NCBI GenBank assembly: GCA_946807835.1
Contig: OX327702.1
Location: forward strand, 13,950,001-14,014,000
DNA: 64,000 nt
DNA from: Ailanthus altissimus
Taxonomy: Eukaryota; Streptophyta; Magnoliopsida; Sapindales; Simaroubaceae
Direction: 5' to 3'
Below, one piece after another: positions 43,337-55,765 of this stretch. Below the pieces are notes generated by a model. That model did not search any database. It was not told where the DNA came from and saw only the letters and a list, made by a program, of their open reading frames with translations. A program made the translations under genes and the position numbers. The stretch's first letter is position 1, and each line of letters begins with the position of its first letter.

Positions 43337-46228
43337 TAAAGCACAAAAGTTTAGAACTTCACAAATTGTCCTCCTTGCCCTTTAGTACTCTGTGGATTTA
43401 CTTCGAGAGCACTGTCCTCCTATAAAAAATAAAAGATGCTCTAATGCTCAAGTTAGTATTTTTCTAAGAAAATAATTGCTTTGTTTGTGCTTACAATCTC
43501 ATTTTGTATGAATATTTTATTTTATAATATTTATACAGTATATTTTATTAAATTGCTAATTTATTAATTAAATGGTACAGTGCTTGTAACGCTACAGACA
43601 TTGTATAATGTGAAGGAGTTCAGATCTGGCCTAAAAGAATTTAGACCAACACTAAAAGTTAGCAACGCTGAGAATTATAATTGCTAACTGTTAGCACTGC
43701 GAAGAGTTAGTAGGTATAAAAGTCAACAAAATCTAAGAGTTATGACCTTGTCTATAATGGAACATAGACCCGAGAGTATATAGTAATAACATAGTTGCAA
43801 GGAGTTGCAATAGGTGCTAAGAAATGTTATTATGCACGTGTATTCTCAAACACGGTGTTCCTGATCTCTTTCACCGATGCGGGTCTGTCGGTGAAACCCT
43901 TTATTATAGATCAGTGTATTACCATATCTAGATGGTTGTTTTTAACTGACCATGGGCTTACTGAAAGCTCATATGCCATACGAGTATTCAGTAAGGACTG
44001 AATACTGAATAGGCTCAACGAGAACCCCAATAGACATACAATGAAATTGTCAATGGTTGGTTCTCTCGAGTTGAGTAGTGTACGTGATCCTTTGACCTGA
44101 GTGTCACGGTGGACTTGTGAGTGGTCTACTATGCTTTGGTTCTACACATATCAGAGACCTTTCATGGTCTAATTGCTATGTGTCACTGGGTATGGTCCAA
44201 TGCTTAAGGAGTCCAATATACGTAGATATGAGATATGTCAGCTCACATGGGTGTGTAGTATATCTGAATACTATGAAATTGTATCTCAGAAAGACTTATA
44301 GCCATAAGCAACAAACCCGAGAAAAGAGTTTCCCACATGGTTAAATAATATCGCAAAGATGTTTGCGTATATTATTTATCGAGATACGTGTCTGGAGATA
44401 AGTTCATGGATGAGTGCATGAGGATTTAACGGTGATGATCTATAACATTGCTCCTCTAGGATATAAATGACAGAAGAATTATACGTATGCGCAATGATTG
44501 CAACTTGTATGGTCTACTGCTTTAATTTGTAATATCCGTGATGTGTGCATAGGGCATCGATTTCAAACTCATGAAATAGTTTCATTTGACAAATCGAGCG
44601 TGAATCTAAGGAGTCTCGCAATATGAAGAGTACTCATTGTGCACAAAGGCAGCGTATTGGATTGAATAGTTTAATCCAATAAATTCCAGTAAACCGAACA
44701 TTTACTTTAGTATCCCTCGGGGTGTGAACGTGCCAAGACTTAAGAGTTAAATACATCAATTAGTTAACAATAGTTGTTATCTAATAGGATGGTGACACAT
44801 GGCACATTGTAGGCCAATTATTGTTTGACTTTAAAATTACAAAAATGACCTTACTTGTTGAACAAGCAAGATCATTATTATATTCATTAAATTATTTATT
44901 GAATAAAATAATATTTATAATAATATTTGATATTATTATTTTAATCAAGTCAAACAAATATTGTTTATTTCATTATGCATGTGTTTCATTTGTATTTAAT
45001 TTGATTAAATAAACAAATAAAAACAATGAAGCATGGCAAATTCTTATAAGTAGGGCCAATATGTGAAATACAAGAAATGGAAATTGTTTCCTTTTTTTTT
45101 ATGAAATTCGACCATCACTCACACATTATTATGCTTTGATTTGTTTAATGTAAACATATCAAAGACAAATGCAAATAAGCAAGTGAATGGTAGGACCATA
45201 ATGTGTAATACAAGAAAGGAAATTGTTTCCCTTTGGTTGCACAATTCGGCCAAGTGCATCTCTTTTGCTTTTGTTTTCATTTTGTTTAGTGCAAACAATT
45301 ATAAACAAAAGCAAATGTCAATTGTTTCCATATTTGTGGGCTATTGCTTGCTTGTTGGAGAGAAAATGAAATGAAGCAAAATAAAAGAGCAAAAAGTTGC
45401 TCATTTGTGGAAGTGTGTTTCAGTTAAGTGAAGTAGAGAGAGTGAAGTTGCTTTTTTCAATTGTTGAAAAGGCTTTAAGAAAAATAATCATCTTCTTCCT
45501 TTTTCTCTCTAAGTGGTCCAACTACATCACATGCAAAGGATATAATTGTTTTTGATGTTTCAAGTGTTGAAACAAAGTAAACAACATTGATAGCTGTGTA
45601 GTAACCACAACAAGCTTAAGAGTTAAAGCATTTTGGTTTAAGAGTTAAACCCCTTGTGGGAATCAAATTGCTATTCTAGACTTTTCAAACCCACCAAGTT
45701 GGTAGCTAAAATTCACAACAATCACATTTCAAGGTGGGACTTCCATTCATCAAATTCTAAAGGTTTGCCAAGGTAATTCTCATCAAATCCTTACAATTTC
45801 AATTATGAGGTAATATGAAAATTTTATTGTCTTTATCGCTTAGAAAATTAGATTTATGGACTTTCGCATGTACACAAATATATATATATATATAATGCAT
45901 GTTTTGTAATGATTGACACAATCCCATATGTATACACCCTAGGATAATCAACACTCACATTTATAACTCATGATGCAACAACCAAGGAGAATGATTTAAT
46001 TGAAACTCGTCAACTTACGTGAAAAATTAGGTTTACTCGTCAACTTATGTGAAAATTCAGGTTTTATATACAAAACTATACTTAATTCAATCATATATTG
46101 AATAAAATAGTGATTCTAATCTTTTACCACTTCGCCATACCTTATGCAACCTACTTCTAAGGTTTATAGGTCAGCAAATCAGGTTTACCTAGTCCAACTA
46201 TTCAAATTGACTTGGTTTTGGGCTGAAA
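43337..46228 (-). repeat. 5' LTR of the Tat-like element, interrupted by another LTR
   Basis: LTR sequence lies at 43337-43476 and 45960-46228, matching 14775-15490 on both sides of the insertion. A 30-bp tandem repeat (CTCGTCAACTTACGTGAAAA and its copy, starting at 46006 and 46036) lies in the right part. It ends where hAT sequence begins. Confidence 0.6.
43477..45959 (+). repeat. Solo LTR, TGTTG family (copy 4)
   Basis: Starts TGCTTTGTTTGTGC and ends near ATAATCAACACTCACA, about 2.48 kb. It aligns with the copies at 40663 and 49572 (GTAACGCTACAGACATT, CGGGTCTGTCGGTGAAACCC and others). No PBS, PPT or coding region adjoins it. The flanks ATAAT and TTTAT do not give a convincing target-site duplication. 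The ORFs inside (44117-44344 and similar) are not genes. Confidence 0.75.
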
Positions 46229-48111
46229 TTCTTAGCGCGGCACAAGAGTGTCATGCTTCGACATGGCACCTCTAGCCATGTCATACTAAGCCCCGATGTG
46301 TGGCCTAACATGTTATGCTGGCATGGGCCCATCACAGGTTTGGCACAGCATGGCCTGTAGGCCGTACCTTTTTTTAAAAAGTATTTTGAAGTATTTTATT
46401 TTGTTATATTTTAAAATAATTTTCTTAATAATTTATAATTATTTTTAAAAAATATTTAAAATTTTTTTAATTGTAATAATAATTAAAATTAAAATTCATA
46501 ATAACAATTAATATTATAATTTATATTAGATTGAAAATTTAAAATTACATTCTAATCATAATTCATAATTAAAAATTTGATATTACAATTCCATTAAAGA
46601 TAAAAATTTATTAATATTATTCCAAATTTAAAATTATTGGATATAAATACAAAAATAATGGTTAAATTTACATCACTAAAGTTATAATACATACCAACTA
46701 GGTTGCACTTATTGAACTATCTATCATTTGCAAATTCAATCATTGTTACATTGATATAGTTACAATACAAATTTCTATTTCTAAATTCTAATGATTAAAT
46801 CTCAAAATTGAAAGTTTTAAAAATCTTTGATCATCTCCTATTGTCAATTTTGCTTTCAGTCTTCGGCATTTTTTAAATATTTTACGCACATTAAAGCCTC
46901 TAAAGATTTTTACGTCAATCTTGATCGCTTCTTGTATAATATCCTGCCCCCTGTACTAAAAGAATATATTAATACTACAGTGGACACTAGAGATGTTATT
47001 AGATCTCAAGTTATGATTGATAATATAGGGTAAACTCTTTCGTTTGATTTTCATCATGACAAAATATCAAATTCTCTTTGTTATTATGTACTCAACATAG
47101 AAGAGTGACCAATATCAATATATTTTTTCAATTTATAAGCAACAGAAATATCAAAACTAGAACCTGTTTTCATTTACATTTTAATAAAATAGTCCAAGTT
47201 GCCTAATCATAAACAGGTTACTCATGTGTTTCTTCTATAACTACAGTTGATCTAAATTTATTCTCATAAAAAATAAATATTTGTGAGATGAAATTATAAA
47301 TTTCGTCAAAATCATAATAAAGTCTAGGGTTTAAAGTTTTTAAGATCCCAAAAATTAAAACTTCTACACCATACCAATTGATTGTGTGATCTATTATGGC
47401 TACATAAATAAATAACATAGGAATTTTCCTCTAATATTTTTTAGAATTTATTCTCCATAACATTGTAAATATAAAAAAATATATCATTATCTCTATATTT
47501 AATGAAAACATCATGAATATTATATATATAAGTCAAAGCAACAAAAGATGAAAATTGATACACACATAAACATACTAACGTGACATTATTAAATACTTTC
47601 AAAAAATGCATATAGTAAAATGCAATTTTCCAATCATAAATAGTTAGTATAGTGTCTTTTATTTTATCATTATAATAATATGTAATATAATCACTAAAAC
47701 CTACACAAGATTTCACCATCAAATATGTGGCATTTCAACGAGTTTTTACGTCAAATTTGAACTTTCTACTATCCAATCTAAAATTACTTAATACAGTTTT
47801 AAATTCTTGTCGTCTAGTAGATGATGAAGTAATATATTTTATTGCTTCTCTAATTTTATTGCTTCTCTAATTTTGTTAATCTAAAAATTAATTGTATTCA
47901 AACCATCTTAAAACAAAGTAAATTAAGAATATGAAAAAAAAATTTGAAATGAAAAAACTTGAACAACGCGCAAGTGTTAATTGAATTGAAAATAAATCTA
48001 TAACACAAGTATTTTCACTTGCATTATCAAAAGTAATACTAATAAGTTTGTCAATAATATGAAATTCTTTAACAATATTATTAAAAAAAACTAAAAATAA
48101 CATTAGTTATG
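46229..48111 (-). pseudogene. hAT (Ac-like) transposase remnant with one subterminal end
   Basis: On the minus strand from 48103 leftwards: IDKLISITFDNASEN, the conserved DNASNN-type box of hAT transposases; then, after damage, KIREAIKYITSSSTRRQEF and KFKFDVKTRWNATYL (about 47870-47720), the conserved DVxTRWNSTY box; then WKIAFYYMHFLKVFNNV and NVMENKF (47640-47441); and LIFGILKTLNPRLYY near 47360, like the LDPRxKL box. The C-terminal dimerisation domain (down to about 46840) is only hinted at. The N-terminal zinc-finger half is missing, cut at 48112 by an LTR fragment. GC-rich GGCAC/GGCCTG words at 46235-46370 look like a hAT subterminal region. hAT transposase cuts and joins DNA at 8-bp duplications; this copy is dead, with several frameshifts and stops. 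Confidence 0.75.
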
Positions 48112-48445
48112 TGATGAGTAGATTATATATCAATTTTTTTGAACTCCTAAACTTAGTAATTGCTCTATTTGAATAAGAATTTATGACTTTTTTTATGTGC
48201 GTTAATATTATTTTATAGGTTTTAAGTTAATGGAGTTATTTGAGTTAAAAATCCGAAAAAAAATACACAAAATTGTAAAATGGGCACCAAAATGCTTAAA
48301 GTAAATAGTAATAGTAAATAATGAATAGTAACCATATACAGTGCACCGCAGTGCCACTGCTTTGCGCTACAACCCTAACACTTAAAAATTTGACACCTAA
48401 AATCCCAAGTTATGGTGTCACAACCTCACTCATTCCAAGCCACGA
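48112..48445 (+). repeat. Athila-like LTR fragment (U3)
   Basis: Starts TGATGAGTAGATTATATATC and aligns with the start of the LTR at 20481 (spacing of TAATTGCTC and AATAAGAAT preserved). It includes the word tract with GTGCACCGCAGTGCCAC and AATAGTAA repeats. It then changes to unrelated internal-type sequence near 48445. Confidence 0.6.
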
Positions 48446-49440
48446 TGCTACTTGATTCCTCCTTCTAAAATACTCCTCTATTTCCCTTAACCACCATTAA
48501 ACACTTCCTCACTTCCCTCACTCGAACCTAAACACTCCAAATACCAAATTACCCAAGAATTCCACTTCAAACAACATTAAACATCAAGGATCAAAAGTGA
48601 AAATTCGAGTATCAAGTTTTTGGAGGCATCCCTTGAAGTTTTTGGGCAATAAATCATCAACAATTTCATCCTCAAGTTCTAAACACCACCACGCTGAACC
48701 TTCATCTATTAGGGGAGTTTCCTAACCTCATTTTTTATTATTCTTGCCATTGGGGAAGATGTCAAATTTAAGTTTGGGAGAGGAAAACACTTATCGATAT
48801 TTATGTACCTTTTCTTTTCTTTTTTATTATGCCTACTCTTTATGACTGCTATTCTTAGTTATGTTGTTTTACATGCTAAACTTTTTATTTGTTTATTTCC
48901 GTTGTTAGTGTTGGCTTGGTTAAATGATTAATAGTCAATGGTATGAAATAGAAACATGATCTTAGTTGCTACTTTCTTCTAAAAATAATAAATGTTTTGA
49001 TTGTTTACTTGTTTAATTTAAGATAAGTTTGGCCTCATTTTGTGATCGCTTAAACTATTGAGCACGTAGTTAGGATCATCTAGTTATTATACTTACTTAG
49101 AAGATGTTTATGGATAACAAGAATACTTAAGGTCTCTAAAACACGCCAGAATTTGTTCAAGTATTACTTGAGGTGAAATCCTATGGCACATAAAATCTAA
49201 TAAATGATTTTAGGACATCTTTAACCAATTGAGCTTTTCATGCCAACCATTGTATTTTTTTTACCCCTAGTTATCCCCGTTAAGCATAATAACCATTTTT
49301 CTTTACTAAGCACATCAATACCTTAACAATAAATTTAATTATCCTTTATAGTACTCATCACGCCATAGGCATAACACTCATTTTAGAGAGTTATGTAGAC
49401 TTTTAAAAATGAAGAAATGAATTAAATAAGGGTTATAGGT

Positions 49441-49571
49441 TTGGTTATGGTTTTCGGTTGTTCTAATATTATAAAAGCTTAAGTTTATGGGTATAGTGAC
49501 TTATATATATGGGTTTGGTTATGGTTTTTGGTTGTTCTAATAGTATAAAAGCTTAAGTTTATGGGTATAGT
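49441..49571 (+). repeat. 74-bp tandem duplication, second unit interrupted by an LTR
   Basis: TTGGTTATGGTTTTCGG... starts at 49441 and again at 49515 (TTGGTTATGGTTTTTGG). Both units run through AAAAGCTTAAGTTTATGGG and ATAGT. The second unit is broken after ATAGT by the solo LTR and continues as GACTTATATATAT at 51861. Confidence 0.93.
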
Positions 49572-51860
49572 TGTTGCAATTTGTGCTCACGGGCCATCCC
49601 ATTTTGTATTAATATTTATGCAATTTACATTTCTTTGAATCGCTAATTATATTTATTGAAATGGTAAGATGCTTGAAACATTTCAAATATTGTATGATCT
49701 AAATGAGTTTAGATCTGATCTAAAAGAGTTTAGATCAGTGCTAATATTTAGCAATATCTAAAGAGTTAGAGCTTTGTCTGAAATGGGACAAAGACCTTGG
49801 AATATATTAGTAATGATATAGTTGCAAGGGTAGCAAATAGTGCTAAACAATGTCATTATGCAAGTATGTTCTAAAATACTAAGTTCCTGGTCTATTTTAC
49901 TGATGCGGGTCTATCAGTGAAACCCTAATATATATAGATTAGTGTATGTCTATATCTGGATGGTCCAGATAGTTAATGTTAGCAGACTATAAGCTTAATG
50001 GAAGCTTGTATAGGCATACAGGTATTCAGTAAGGACTGAATACTGAACAGACTCATGAGGACCTTCAATAGACATCTTATGAAGCCGTCAATGGAAGGTC
50101 TTCTCAAGTTGAGTAGTATTCGTGATCCTTGGACCCGAGTGCCATGGTAAGCTTATGAGCAATCCACTATACTTTAGTTTCATATATGTCAGAGACCTTT
50201 CATGGTCTGACCGCTATGTGTCGTTGGGTATAATCCGATGCTCATGGAGTTTGGTGTGCATAGATACGAGATCCCTCAGCTCACATAGGTGAGTTGTATA
50301 TCTAGATACTCTGAGATTGTATCTCAAAAAGTTTTATGGCCATAAGCAGTATGCCCAAGGAAAGAGTTTTCCACAGGGTTAAACAATATTGTTTATCGAG
50401 ATATGAATTTGGAGATAATAAGCTCATGGATGAGCAAATAGAGATTTGACGGTAAGAATCTATATGTCTGCTCTTATAGGATATAGATGACGGAAAGATT
50501 ATATGGATATAGTTAACCTCAGCTTGTATGATTCAACGCGTCATTCTATAATATCCGCAACGTGTGTGTGGGACATCATTCATGGACTTACGAAAATGTT
50601 CCATAAGACAAACGAGCATGAACCTAGGGAGTCTCACAATATAAAGTGTACTCGTTGAGTACTGGGGCAGTAAGTCGGGTCGAACGGTTTGATCTAGGAA
50701 ATTTTTTGTAATAGGATTTATTTCGTGGACCTCTTTGTAAAATGAAAAACATAGTTTGTAAATATTGCAAATAAGTCCCTCTTTTGTTGGAAAAAGTACT
50801 CTTAACACATGTCATTAAACCATTGGCTCTTGTTATTAATTGAACATTATTTTATTTAAATAAACATATGATATTTATTATATTATTTTATTAGGCATGA
50901 GTGGGACACTTGTCATTAATAGACATGATATGTTTATTATATTAATTTTTATGTGACATGTGTTGGACACTTATCTTAATGAATTAATTAAAATGTGTTT
51001 TCTTGTCTTGCATTGATAAGGCAAAAATGTATTTTAATATATTATTTTAAATAGTACTTGGGCCATTAAGAAAATATTTATCTTGGTTTGAATTATTTAT
51101 TTAAAAACATTTGCATTGAAATAGTTTTAATATTTATTAATGTAGTCAAACAAGAAAAATGTTTCATTTTGTTAATTTTGAAGAGACAAAATTTGGCCAA
51201 GCATTATTTTAATGAAATAAATATTATATTGTTATTTATAATTCATTTAAAATGTCATTGTCCAATTAAAATTAAGTATAAGCTTTTGGTTAATTCTTTT
51301 ATGGAAAAGAAAGGAAAAACATGTGTATTTTCACTTAAGTGAAAGATGGCATAAAGGTTATGTAGTAAGGAGAGTAAAATTCGGCTAAGAGAATTCTTTC
51401 ACTCTTTGAAAGGCTTTCAAACACAATAAACACTTCTTCTTCTTTTTCTCTCAAGTTAGACTTGGTAGAAAAAACAAAAGGCAAAAAGAGTTTTGTTACA
51501 AGAGTAAAAAGGAGAGTTTGTTTTGCTTAAAACGTTTAAGTACTAGAACAAAAATCCTACACCAATTTTAAGCTACCATTCTAACTTCTCTAATCCCACC
51601 AAGAGTTGGAGACTAGAATTATTCAAAGATTAACTTCAAGGTGAGCTCCGAAAATTTTTGTTCATCACCGAATCTTCGGCAAAGGTATGCTTGAATTACC
51701 TTAATGTTTTTTGATTCAGTTTACATTTATGTGTTTATCATGTTGTGAAATTGGATTTCTTATCCCGCCAACAACATTTGTATGTATGACATGCTTATAT
51801 TAAAATGATGAACACATTACACACATAATCACCCTAGTATAATACACGCCCAACAATAGT
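49567..51860 (+). repeat. Solo LTR, TGTTG family (copy 5), TSD ATAGT
   Basis: The LTR is 49572-51855 (2284 bp), TGTTGCAATTTGTGC...ACGCCCAACA. ATAGT flanks it at 49567-49571 and 51856-51860, and the untouched site is visible in the neighbouring repeat unit (ATAGTGACTT at about 49494). It is the best preserved member of this family here. The ORFs at 50533-50815 are not genes. Confidence 0.93.
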
Positions 51861-52484
51861 GACTTATATATATATTCAAAAAAAATTGAAAATCCAAAAA
51901 ATTCAAATAAAAAGAAAAATAAATAAAAAACATTATTGTATAGATTGAGTTTGCTATACTTCTAACTTAGAAAAAGAAAATTTTGAACAATAAAGTAGCA
52001 AGAGAATCAAAGAAATAAGTTAGCAGAAAATCAATTGGAAAATAAATGGTTCGATTTTATTAATCTCTAGAGGAATGTTTGTTTATAGTGTGAGTTGAGT
52101 TGAAATATATCCATTTTACTCTACCCTTAGCCTAGTCATGCATTATAAGCTAGATAAAGTTTTAGTAGATCCTTAATTATGTGTGCGACTACACTAGTAT
52201 AGAGTAATACGAAAAATAAACTTATGGAGTGCTAATTAAATAGCATGCAGACCAATTTATTGACTAGTGTGCATAAACTAATCTGGGTGCACATGACTAA
52301 TCATATTAGCTATACACACATGCACTAAGTAGGCCACCTGTAGGGTAGAATAAGTATTGAATTAATATGTTGAACTATTATGATATTTAGAATTTCTTTG
52401 AGATTTGTAGTCATGAGAAATTTTTAAGACAATTTGCTAATCATTTGTTGATCAGGTGTTTAGTGTCGCCTTGGAGTTTGTTTT

Positions 52485-55254
52485 TGACAGGACCAGACCC
52501 GAGACCCTCTACTATAGATCCCAGCGGCCCTGCCGGGCACCCCGACGGAATTTCCTCCGAACCTAACTGGGTATGTTAAGAAATTTCGCGAGGCGAACCC
52601 CTTTTCAATTCTTGTTACTACTAAGAAGGTCTAGTAATATACATGAAAACAACATCTTAATTTTAAAAACAAACGGACAGAGTTTCCCCTGTTTTTCGAA
52701 AAATTCATATAAGCCTACAAAGAAATTTCACTTCTAATTCCAACACATCTCAATACTACCAATTCGGACCTCCGGTCCTTTCCAAATCAACTCCAACACA
52801 ACTCAAAAGTTTCATTTAATTCACAAAATGAGCATACTTATGAAAAGTAAAGATGATCATCAAAATCTCGAAATATTTTCTTGTTGGTTCGAAACATACA
52901 TACAAATATACATGCCTACTACTACTATGCATAAAGTAAAGAGTGCTATTTAGCACATTTACATGTACAAAAATAATCTTCGAATTCGGCCCATTACTCG
53001 GCAATAGGAGAATCAGCAGCTTGCGTACCGAGACCTGCACCTGGGAAAGGGGTTTAAAAATATAAAACATAAAACGGGTGAGCTAAAAGAGCTTAGTGAG
53101 TGTAAATGAGATTTCAATTATAAGAACATTATACAAAGATAGCAATTTCTAAAATACATGCAGAAATTATGCTTCTAAAACGGATGTAAAATTGTAAAAT
53201 GGTTTATAATATCATATGCTAATGAAATCTTGCCGAGCGGGTTTTCTCTACATCTTTGGAAAACTATATTCAGAATCTGTATAACATAATAACTGTTGTG
53301 TGCATATAAATGCATAAATGCTATCGGTAAATTGAAAACTAGTAAAATCCTCGCTCGGCCATTTTTTTCTAAACTGTACCAATGGTAACCCTAAAGCTCT
53401 ATACCTATGCAGCGACTCAACTAGCACCGCATACGTGAGTAGGTCACGGGGCACCTCAACTAGCAGCACTCACAGTGACATCTCAAGACATCTAACTGGC
53501 TATGCAACGGAATCCTACATCGCATGCATATAGCGAGACAATATCCCGTACCCATAGAGTGACTCACATGACTCGACATCCCGACTTCCCGAAGTTAGTG
53601 ACACACCCCAAGACCTGTCCATGTGCACGGGATATACCGGTCGGGTCTAATACAATCATCACCACTATAATCTGAGGGTACCAATGGCCTTAAAAATGAA
53701 TACATAAATTTTAAAACTGTTTCGCAAATCGATCATGTAAAAGCATGTCTATGAATATATCAAGATCATAAATCATGTTTATGCATCGAAAGCTCATAAA
53801 ACATACATAGTCATTGTGCGAAAACATAATAACCGAAAAGTAAAAGAAATGGAAGATTTCCCTCACAACCGCTCCGCGCTCAATTTCGCTCCCGATTTCT
53901 GCTCCCATTAACGCTCTCGGTTATCTTCACCTACGCGCCATAAATGACATTTAGAACAAAATCGAACACTAGAATCTCATTTAACTACTAAATGCCCTAA
54001 TCGACATACAAAGCTCGAATGTTAACTACTTCCCGATTTTAGTTACGGAGCCATAATCGAAACTAACTCACCATCAGGCGCCCTGAAAATTATTGAACAC
54101 CTTATAACTTGGTTGGACATAATTGCCCTTCACCTTTCCAACATGAACAATTATGTCCCATTTTCTTCATTTTTGGTTTTTCCATCAACCATATACATTC
54201 AATTCACAATATGCACCTTTTGCACACAACAATTCAATCAAAACACCACTCAATTCCTAACTTCCCTAAAGTGGCAGAATTTCACCCTAGGTTCCAACAC
54301 ATTCCTTTTCTCAATTTCTTGTTCCAATTACAACAAAATCATGCCAATTTTATTCTAAAGCCCTAAATACAACCAATTGAAATCTCTACAACAAAATCAC
54401 CAAAACCCTAATTCTCACCTTGCCAATTTCTTCAAATTGATGACTCCTTCAAGCTCCACACTAGAATTCAACTCAATCTAAGCCAAGAATACACATAAGA
54501 ACATCAATTAAAACATTCTTGAAATCTCACTTATCAAACTCATAAAAGATGCTTTTCTTACCTCTTTTTCTTGAATTTCCACTAATAGAGACTTCAATTG
54601 AGCTTAGGGATTGGTTTGTAACCTTATTTTGGCTTGATTACACATGAAAATTCATGAAAACAAAACTTGAAAGGTCACTGTAGCAGCCCCCCTTTCCAAG
54701 CTCGAATTTTCTCTCTTTTGTTCTAAGTGTTTGCTTTTGATCTTCTTCAAATTTCTACACACTTCTAACATATATATAGTACTCCCTCAATTTACCATTT
54801 TGCCCTTCAACTTACTTAAAACTTCTAATTTGCCATTAGTTAAAAACTAATTATGTAATTAGTTCATTTGTAACTATCTAGTTAGAATAGTTAAAAGAAC
54901 TAACTAGAACTTCCAACTTGGCAATCCATGAGATTTCTTCTAATTGGTACATTCTCTAATATATGGATTATGTTTCTCAACAAGGGCTTGTTCCATTCAT
55001 AACCCTTAAATGGAAATTCATGTAGTAAATTAGAATTTTATTTTCCAAGCCAATAGAGAAAAATTCTAAAAATATTCTAGGGTCGTCTGGCGCACCGATT
55101 GAGTGTGAAATTATCAAATTAAGTCTAATATCTCTCACGTGCACTATAAAGAGAATATTTCTAATAGAGTTAAAATCGAGTAACCCTACGATGTCTTATT
55201 TGTTCTATACCGAAATCTAGGCGCCAATACTACTAATAGGGATTGGATATTACA
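52485..55254 (-). repeat. 3' LTR of the Tekay/Del-type chromovirus
   Basis: 2770 bp, on the minus strand TGTAATATCCAATCCC...GGTCCTGTCA. It matches the solo LTR at 36471-39244 and the 5' LTR beginning at 60089. In the first 110 bp from the inner end, the two LTRs of this element differ at about six positions. Both LTRs carry a GTGCAGGTCTCG-type block preceded by an AAACCCCTTTCCCAG splice-acceptor-like stretch. Confidence 0.93.
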
Positions 55255-55270
55255 ATTTTAACCCTCCTTA
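55255..55270 (-). promoter_or_regulatory. Polypurine tract of the Tekay-type element
   Basis: The minus strand reads TAAGGAGGGTTAAAAT against the LTR start TGTAATATCC, preceded by GAGGACGAAATTG, the usual 3' internal end of Del/Tekay elements. Confidence 0.8.
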
Positions 55271-55330
55271 AAACAATTTCGTCCTCGAAATTTAAATCAT
55301 ACCTGTCTCAAAGAGGTGAGGATGTTACAC

Positions 55331-55765
55331 TCACATCTGATCTTCGCGTTCCCACGTGGCTTGTTCTACCCCATGGTTCATCCATAACACCTTAACTAAG
55401 GGAATGCTTTTATTACGAAGGACTTGCTCTTTCCAGTCTAGAATTTGCACAGGCTTCTCTTTGTAGGTCAAGTTCTCGTTTAATTCTACCAATTGTTCCC
55501 TTAGGATGTGTGAAGGATCTGCTATATACTTGCGAAGCATGGAAACATGAAACACATCATGGATTCTAGCCAGATCTTCGGGTAACCATAGATGATATGC
55601 CACCTTCCCAACTCTTTCAACTATCTCGTACGATCTAATATATCGGGGACTCAGCTTTCCTCGCTTCTTGAATCTTAATACTCCTTTCCATGGGGATATC
55701 TTCAGAAAGACCTTATCACCGATCTCAAACTCCAAGTCTCTTCTTCTGTTATCTGCATCTATCAT
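55331..55765 (-). pseudogene. pol: Integrase C-terminus with chromodomain (Tekay pol)
   Basis: A 144-codon frame. It begins in the integrase C-terminal domain (DNRRRDLEFEIGDKVFLKI, then GKLSPRYIRSYEIVERVG and HDVFHVSMLRKY at about residues 45-80). It ends in a chromodomain (about 108-142: KPVQILDWKE, IPLVKVLWMNHG, ATWERED). Chromodomains of this kind steer integration of Tekay/Del elements towards heterochromatin. The frame is intact by itself but is separated from the rest of integrase by stops and frameshifts upstream. The order, the spacing to the PPT and the presence of the chromodomain identify the lineage. Confidence 0.88.

Larger units (their letters stand above)
48446..52484 (+). other. 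Athila-like 3' internal region split by a solo LTR
   Basis: Internal sequence lies at 48446-49571 and 51861-52484. TTGGGGAAGATGTCAAATTT (about 48752) matches the post-integrase landmark near 19111. GGTGTTTAGTGTCGCCTTGG just before 52484 is where a PPT and LTR would be expected, but the Tekay element begins there. No coding region survives. Confidence 0.5.

Noticed and set aside
43472..45964. Target-site duplication ATAAT/TTTAT around the LTR at 43477
   Set aside because: Only three of five bases agree and both flanks are AT-rich. Not convincing.
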